Shown piece after piece: positions 23,489 to 27,033 of a stretch of 27,033 nt of DNA; position 1 is the first letter of the stretch, and each line of letters opens with the position of its first letter. The translations under genes and the position numbers were made by a program. Origin of the DNA: a virus; the IMG/VR virus record IMGVR_UViG_3300044521_000152, positions 1 to 27,033 of that record; one strand, given 5' to 3'. Under the pieces are notes generated by a model. That model saw only the letters and a program-made list of their open reading frames with translations. It was not told where the DNA came from and did no database searches.

Positions 23489-26400
23489 CCAAAAGATCCC
23501 CGGTTTCATTTGAGCAGACTGTTTTTACCAATTCGCAAATGGTAGACGACGAAGATTTGTCCCTCGAACAAACCCATAACGACGTCATCACCGCCGATAT
23601 CATCAACAACCATATCGGTACTGGTATTCTTCCCGAAGTCTTAGTTCCCAATATTCTGTTCAACTCATCGTTAGCGTCCGGCTTCCTCGATGGAACCAAC
23701 GTCCAAACCCAATTTCAGCCCTCCGACAATAACTTCGGAAACCAACTTGAACTCACCCTAACCGGCTCCAAAGCGGGCGGTAAACGAGATGTCAAGATAG
23801 CAATCATTGGGCTCGACTTCCAAAGCAATCTCCAATACGAGACTTTTGTTTTCAAGACCAACGAAATCCAAGTCAGCAAGAAACACTTCACCAAGATTTT
23901 GCTTCTTCTATTCAATGACTTTGTCGGAGACCCAGACTTGTCCTTTAATTTAGGCGGGCAATTAGTCATTAGCGAAGCTTCTCCGATGACGCTGTCTCGG
24001 GATCCCATTATGGTTTCCCAAGATGTCCAGCCTAACCTCTTTTTCCGAGACTTCTTCGTAGATGGATTTGCTTCTCTTCAATCCCTCCTCCAAAGCGCTC
24101 TCCCCCTTTATAACGTTGATACCCTCAATATCTTTACTGCTCCCGTCGATACTCTAGTTTTACCCAAAGATGATGTCACTACTCAAATTGGGCAGAAATT
24201 TCAAGCCGTAACTAACAACATCCAAAAAATCTCTCTTTTGCTCTCCGTCAGAAACACAGAGGTGGGACACGAAACCGATCTGACCTGGAACGGAGAGCTC
24301 ATTGTCAGCGTTTATCCTCTCCAATCCAATATCGAATGCCCCACTGATATCGCCCCCAATCTCCAAATTGATTTTGCCCCCGCCAATAATCCCATCGCCC
24401 AAACTAGCATCGATTATGCTACTCTTCAAGCATCAGGCTATGTTCTTGACTCTATTCCCCAGCCCATAGACTTTATTTTCAGCAACAGCCCTCTTGCCTC
24501 TGGTAATGTTCTCACTCCAGGCAAATACTATGCGGTCACAATAAAGCGGGCGGGCTCTGCTAATAAATGCGATCTTTTGATTTCCGCTGGCAGTGATCAA
24601 ACTCCCAACTCTCGAATCACCATTTTTACAGGAAGCCTCTGGGTAGATATTCCCGAAGAAGATTTGTGGTTCCGAATTTGGACGGATGCTGCTAAGGTTT
24701 CGGATGGTCAGGCTTATGAGTCTGGGCACGGAATGATAGTGCCGAAAACCCAAGAGGATGTGATTTCTCAAGCCACGATTGATTTCTCCAAAGGAGGCAT
24801 TCAATTCACGGGCAATGACGTTTTCCGAGCCGTTGCCACTGCTGTTACAGAAGAAACCACCCCCATCCCAGATCAACGAACTGGACAGCCTGTCTTTTCA
24901 AGAAAAGAAGTCATTCCCAAAATCGATCTCCTCAATACTATAGATTTGACCAATCTGGAAAAAACGACAGATCCTCTTCTCCTTGGCGCCATTTCTGACA
25001 AGAACAGAAAGTTTTTCGATTCCATTTCTTCACTAATCATTTCCAAACTTTACAGTGCAACCATGGTCAATAATGAGTTGCTCATCCGTGTTGTAGACGA
25101 TCCAACTGATACTGGACGGTATGACACCTCGGTTATTGGATTGATCTCTAATTTGCTCAACGGAGATTTCGCCAGCGCTAAGATTATTCCCGATGCCAGC
25201 GATCCTTCTGTTTACTATCGAATTGCCAGCGCTCGGCTGTGCTCAATGATTTTAGGAGATGTAAATGGTGATGGGATTATTGATCAATCCGATCTTGATC
25301 TTCTCAATACATACATCGGTTATGATCTGACTACGGAATTACCTCTTCATACTAGTGTTGTCACGGATGGATATACGACCACCTATACCAATGGTTACAT
25401 TACTTACACTAACCCATTTAGTGATCTGTTTAGCATTCACTTTCAGTTGGTTGATCCCAATACTCATATAGTGGTTGCTGATGGATATGATGGTGTTTTG
25501 GTGGCTAATCCCGCCGACTCAAGATTGGCTCAATTCACCAGTGCCAGCGTTTCATTCAGCAATATTATTGGGTTGAGCAGTTTCAAGATCGTCCTGATCA
25601 CTCCAACCGTTGAAGCAGATTATGGTGGATTTGATATTGTGTCATTAGATACAGTTTCTGATGTTTTGACTATCCGCAAGATCTTCTTGACGGGCGATGT
25701 TTTGGCTCAAATGTTGCGCTCTGATGTTGATGGAGACTTCCACATTACTTTCAATGATGGCTATCTCCTCCAAAACTATATCGACAGACATACTCTATCA
25801 AATTCCCCGGTTAGTCCCTTTCCCTCACCAGCAACCAATCCGTTTACCAAAATTGGAGTTCCCTTCAACGTTATTCGATTGAGAGTGGAGGAGTTTATTG
25901 ATCGGGGTGATGATTATTCACCGGTTGTTTCGGGGAGATCTGGTGTTGTCCATCCATTACCCGATATTTTTGAGGGAGATGGTTATTTCGATAGCCATAA
26001 TTTTTATGCCTCTCCAGTTACCTTCAATATTCAGAAACAGCTTACTTGGGATGAATCGCTTATCGTTTCCAATGGACATACCAAGTTGGTTCCGTCCGTT
26101 TTCACGACACTGAACGGCTTTCAACAAAATAGCTGCTCTATTGAGGGAGTTCATTGCAGCACCTATCCAGCATCACCTGATTTTGACCCTGGCCGCGTAG
26201 ATTTCTTTGTCCCCAATAACCTTATTCTTGGGGCTGGCGGCGAACTCAAACGTTCTGATGATACCTTTTACAAGGTGGATTTTGAGGTTGGAACCATTAT
26301 TTTGGAGATTCCGGATGGGTTGTTTGGTTCCGAAAAAACCATCAATCTCATGGATGATTTCATCTCTGATTATACGGGACATGGAGTAACGCGCCTTGGC

Positions 26401-27024
26401 TTCCCTGCCATGCGATTTGCTGACTGTTCTTATGTGTTGGCGGACGCATTAACAAAAGATCAATTACGTTTCTCTGTATCGGTTCAGTCCTTCTCGCCAA
26501 ATACTAACGGATTATCAACAGATGGTTATGGCGGGATTATTGTTGATGGAAAGATTGGTGTTTCCATCGATCCTACAACGGCATTACTAACGCTCAACTT
26601 CACTAACCTTTTTCAAGACACCATCCTAAAAACCCTGAATACCAAGATTCAGGTTCATGTCTTTCTCAAAAAAGGCGGCTTCAATAACGTTCCTTTGTTT
26701 GTTGATTCTGTCAAAGTTCAGAACTTACTAAAACTTGTTAGCGTATTTAGTGGGGTTGTGGATGGTGGACCATCAGCTCTGGTAGATTTGGCTAATGACG
26801 TCTCCGATGTTCTTCCCATCCTTCATGGCGGAACGGGATTAGATGGTGTGGGAGCCGCCGGTACAGTTTTAGTAAGTACTGGAAGTGGATTGAGTTATCA
26901 GTTCATTTTAGCTTCTAACGCAAGCTATGCGCCAGGTGTTCCTGGAAATTGGACAGGAAGTCCACCAACCACCGTGCAACAGGCATTAGATCGTATTGCT
27001 GCCGCAATTGGACCGATCCCGTGA
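23485..27024 (+). CDS. Tail-fibre-type protein with dockerin-like calcium loops
   Basis: A 1179-residue protein, last in the block, matching the fibre (gpH) position after gpI. Residues about 30-170 are a beta-rich N-terminal domain. Residues about 330-430 contain TPGKYYAVTIKRAG and IPEEDLWFRIWTDAAKVSDG, a beta-sandwich-like part. Two dockerin/EF-type loops follow: D592-V-N594-G-D596 with D600 and D603, and D747-V-D749-G-D751 with T755 and D758. Each leads into a short helix (SDLDLLNTYIG; NDGYLLQNYI). Dockerin halves normally lie next to each other, but here about 140 residues separate them. The C-terminus has LPILHGGTGLDGVGAAGTVL (from 1110) and a TTVQQALDRIAAAIG end, patterns common in phage tail fibres. 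It likely forms an elongated trimer contacting the host or linking to other fibres, with the calcium loops stabilising the shaft. A cohesin partner is not implied. The start is supported by overlap with a short upstream frame. Confidence 0.83.
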   Translation: MTKRSPVSFEQTVFTNSQMVDDEDLSLEQTHNDVITADIINNHIGTGILPEVLVPNILFNSSLASGFLDGTNVQTQFQPSDNNFGNQLELTLTGSKAGGKRDVKIAIIGLDFQSNLQYETFVFKTNEIQVSKKHFTKILLLLFNDFVGDPDLSFNLGGQLVISEASPMTLSRDPIMVSQDVQPNLFFRDFFVDGFASLQSLLQSALPLYNVDTLNIFTAPVDTLVLPKDDVTTQIGQKFQAVTNNIQKISLLLSVRNTEVGHETDLTWNGELIVSVYPLQSNIECPTDIAPNLQIDFAPANNPIAQTSIDYATLQASGYVLDSIPQPIDFIFSNSPLASGNVLTPGKYYAVTIKRAGSANKCDLLISAGSDQTPNSRITIFTGSLWVDIPEEDLWFRIWTDAAKVSDGQAYESGHGMIVPKTQEDVISQATIDFSKGGIQFTGNDVFRAVATAVTEETTPIPDQRTGQPVFSRKEVIPKIDLLNTIDLTNLEKTTDPLLLGAISDKNRKFFDSISSLIISKLYSATMVNNELLIRVVDDPTDTGRYDTSVIGLISNLLNGDFASAKIIPDASDPSVYYRIASARLCSMILGDVNGDGIIDQSDLDLLNTYIGYDLTTELPLHTSVVTDGYTTTYTNGYITYTNPFSDLFSIHFQLVDPNTHIVVADGYDGVLVANPADSRLAQFTSASVSFSNIIGLSSFKIVLITPTVEADYGGFDIVSLDTVSDVLTIRKIFLTGDVLAQMLRSDVDGDFHITFNDGYLLQNYIDRHTLSNSPVSPFPSPATNPFTKIGVPFNVIRLRVEEFIDRGDDYSPVVSGRSGVVHPLPDIFEGDGYFDSHNFYASPVTFNIQKQLTWDESLIVSNGHTKLVPSVFTTLNGFQQNSCSIEGVHCSTYPASPDFDPGRVDFFVPNNLILGAGGELKRSDDTFYKVDFEVGTIILEIPDGLFGSEKTINLMDDFISDYTGHGVTRLGFPAMRFADCSYVLADALTKDQLRFSVSVQSFSPNTNGLSTDGYGGIIVDGKIGVSIDPTTALLTLNFTNLFQDTILKTLNTKIQVHVFLKKGGFNNVPLFVDSVKVQNLLKLVSVFSGVVDGGPSALVDLANDVSDVLPILHGGTGLDGVGAAGTVLVSTGSGLSYQFILASNASYAPGVPGNWTGSPPTTVQQALDRIAAAIGPIP
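25432..25680 (+). repeat. Module shared with the J-like protein, lying between the two calcium loops
   Basis: Residues 650-732 (SIHFQLVDPNT, VADGYDG, SASVSFSN, GGFDIVSLD, LTIRK) run in the same motif order as residues 871-950 of the J-like protein (VHFKVIEPNT, VTDGYL, SLTVNFSS, GTYDIVSYD, ITITD). Confidence 0.6.
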
Positions 27025-27030
27025 TATAGT
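27022..27030 (+). promoter_or_regulatory. Candidate promoter-like motif TGATATAGT at the window end
   Basis: It starts at the TGA stop of the fibre-type gene and resembles the junction motifs at 7757 and 12160, with two bases missing. The downstream gene lies outside the window. Similar strings (GATATAG) also occur inside genes near 9130 and 20260, so the evidence is weak. Confidence 0.15.
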
Positions 27031-27033
27031 GTC

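Noticed and set aside
24433-24876. 147-codon open frame on the minus strand
   Set aside because: It lies wholly inside the fibre-type gene, which has recognisable motifs in frame. Its translation shows no family pattern and no ribosome site was seen.
25258-25782. Cellulosome-type enzyme because of the dockerin-like loops
   Set aside because: No glycosidase domain or signal peptide is present, and the neighbours and C-terminus are tail-fibre-like.
1-27033. Alternative genetic code (stop recoding)
   Set aside because: Genes end at TAA or TGA followed closely by plausible starts, and the long frames contain none of the three stops.

Overview
The window is a single-strand (+) block of very large tail-baseplate genes from a tailed dsDNA bacteriophage with a contractile tail (myophage morphology). 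The gene sizes (1664, 1366, 2378 and 1179 codons) point to a large-genome phage rather than a small prophage. GC is moderate (low-to-mid 40s % by eye). Genes end in TAA or TGA in the usual way, so nothing suggests a recoded stop. The host cannot be read from this stretch. No integrase, tRNA, IS element, CRISPR array or host gene is visible. An extracellular contractile injection system would share several of these families, but the giant fibre-type genes fit a phage better.

Layout: 1-53 is the tail end of an upstream gene that overlaps the next start by ATGA. 50-742 is a small tail-tube/baseplate adaptor. 746-5740 is a giant baseplate hub (gp27/gpD-like). 5743-7749 is the central spike (OB-fold plus beta-helix, gp5/gpV-like). 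7840-9987 is a hydrophobic-N-terminus protein of unknown function, and 9987-11663 is a second baseplate protein of unknown function. 11715-12146 is the gp25/gpW-like wedge. 12189-16289 is the gp6/gpJ-like wedge, 16289-23425 a giant gp7/gpI-position wedge protein with two LamG-like domains, and 23485-27024 a tail-fibre-type protein with a dockerin-like pair of calcium loops. Order and content follow the classical hub - spike - W - J - I - fibre order of P2/T4-type baseplates, with two extra genes between spike and gp25. All gaps are under 100 bases and several starts overlap the preceding stop (ATGA, TGATG, TAATG), so the block reads as one late structural operon with translational coupling.

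The most interesting aspect lies inside the proteins. The J-like, I-like and fibre-type proteins share several beta-rich modules with one another. One module found in the J-like protein also sits exactly between the two calcium-binding loops of the dockerin-like region of the fibre-type protein. The I-like protein carries a LamG domain whose last strands are displaced by about 500 extra residues relative to its sister LamG domain, and it has a tandem 48-residue repeat. These patterns suggest that adhesion modules have been copied between neighbouring baseplate and fibre genes. Short shared sequences (TGATATATGG and relatives) at gene junctions are candidate late promoter or leader elements. 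A 15-codon open frame with its own ribosome binding site overlaps the start of the fibre-type gene.
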